Positions 63,822-64,000 of a stretch of DNA of 64,000 bases are shown piece by piece. The stretch comes from Pseudomonas gregormendelii (lineage in GTDB: Bacteria; Pseudomonadota; Gammaproteobacteria; Pseudomonadales; Pseudomonadaceae): contig NZ_JADEVO010000010.1 of assembly GCF_017114825.1 (NCBI RefSeq), forward strand, positions 62,001-126,000, given 5' to 3'. The position numbers and the translations under genes were made by a program. Within the stretch, counting starts at the first letter, position 1; every line of letters starts with the position of its first letter. The notes beneath the pieces are model-generated. The model searched no databases and had not been told where the DNA came from. It worked only from the letters and a program-made list of their open reading frames with translations.

Positions 63822-64000
63822 TTACGCCAGTCTCTGAGCCTTCTCTTCTTCACCCAGACAAGCGGCCGCAGTAAACAAGACATCCGTCGACGAATTCAAC
63901 GCAGTTTCCGCCGAATCCTGAATCACCCCGATGATAAAACCGACCGCCACCACCTGCATGGCGATCTCGCTCGGGATGCCGAACAGGCTGCAGGCCAGCG
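63822..64000 (-). CDS. sstT: Serine/threonine:Na+ symporter SstT, C-terminal part only
   Basis: The minus-strand frame runs off the window edge and ends at TTA 63822-63824, leaving 58 residues plus the stop. [20 protein letters not shown] and [20 protein letters not shown] are almost identical, as I recall, to the last 50 residues of E. coli SstT, a sodium-driven serine and threonine importer of the DAACS family. The start and the rest of the gene lie beyond the window. Confidence 0.85.
   Translation of the reverse strand, partial: LACSLFGIPSEIAMQVVAVGFIIGVIQDSAETALNSSTDVLFTAAACLGEEEKAQRLA

Overview
This window is chromosomal DNA from a Pseudomonas of the broad P. fluorescens group. The signs are GC-rich codon use, many REP/REPIN palindromes ending in the typical GTGGGAGC / CTGCTCGCGA arms, and a Pseudomonas-type gene set: FecIRA, SelD/SelU, polyamine catabolism, GudD/GudP, TonB receptor, many chemoreceptors and a small metallothionein. 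I see no phage, integrase, transposase, plasmid, CRISPR, rRNA or tRNA gene. It reads as core plus niche-adaptation chromosome with dispersed repeats in most gene gaps.

Layout. 0-5 kb: end of an isochorismatase-like hydrolase, an MscS-type channel with a cyclic-nucleotide domain, an AhpD-like protein, a tandemly duplicated REPIN array, then a thiolase/enoyl-CoA hydratase pair on the minus strand. 5-8.6 kb: polyamine-type binding protein, class III aminotransferase and LuxR regulator. 8.7-12.8 kb: fecI-fecR-fecA ferric citrate uptake with surface signalling. 13-18 kb: a dispersed repeat, an MFS exporter, and a probable operon of an alpha/beta hydrolase, codB and codA. 18-25 kb: queD, a patatin-like lipase, a PepSY-PepSY-response regulator-kinase operon, and a chemoreceptor. 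25-31 kb: an antiporter-family permease, a second chemoreceptor, LysR, a pair of small YdcZ-type transporters, and a 55-residue metallothionein. 31-38 kb: selD-mnmH (selenium metabolism), a permease, a phosphatase, GST, PhzF and hemB. 38-45 kb: FAD monooxygenase, DUF1615 lipoprotein, ECF sigma/anti-sigma with a DUF3455 gene, GST and a CBS protein. 45-54.5 kb: polB, DUF1810, aldo/keto reductase, a lipoprotein, MFS, TauE/SafE, GNAT, DUF4174 and ampC. 54.6-58.3 kb: glucarate catabolism (gudD, gudP) with a divergent FadR-type regulator. 58-64 kb: small unknowns, an AI-2E family permease, an AroE-like dehydrogenase, yceH, DUF1993 and the end of sstT.

Most notable observation. The thiolase frame is broken by a TGA exactly where the family has its second catalytic cysteine (codon 379). 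The frame then continues intact for 14 codons to give the usual 393-residue length. The same window carries selD and mnmH. A simple nonsense change (TGC to TGA), a sequencing error and selenocysteine insertion all fit the sequence. I could not see a convincing SECIS hairpin, so selenocysteine remains a hypothesis. Other points worth checking are a 9-bp tandem array that seems to have grown from a REP end, a 134-bp tandem REPIN duplication, a TTAAG direct repeat ahead of the PepSY two-component operon, and a near-consensus LexA site ahead of polB.
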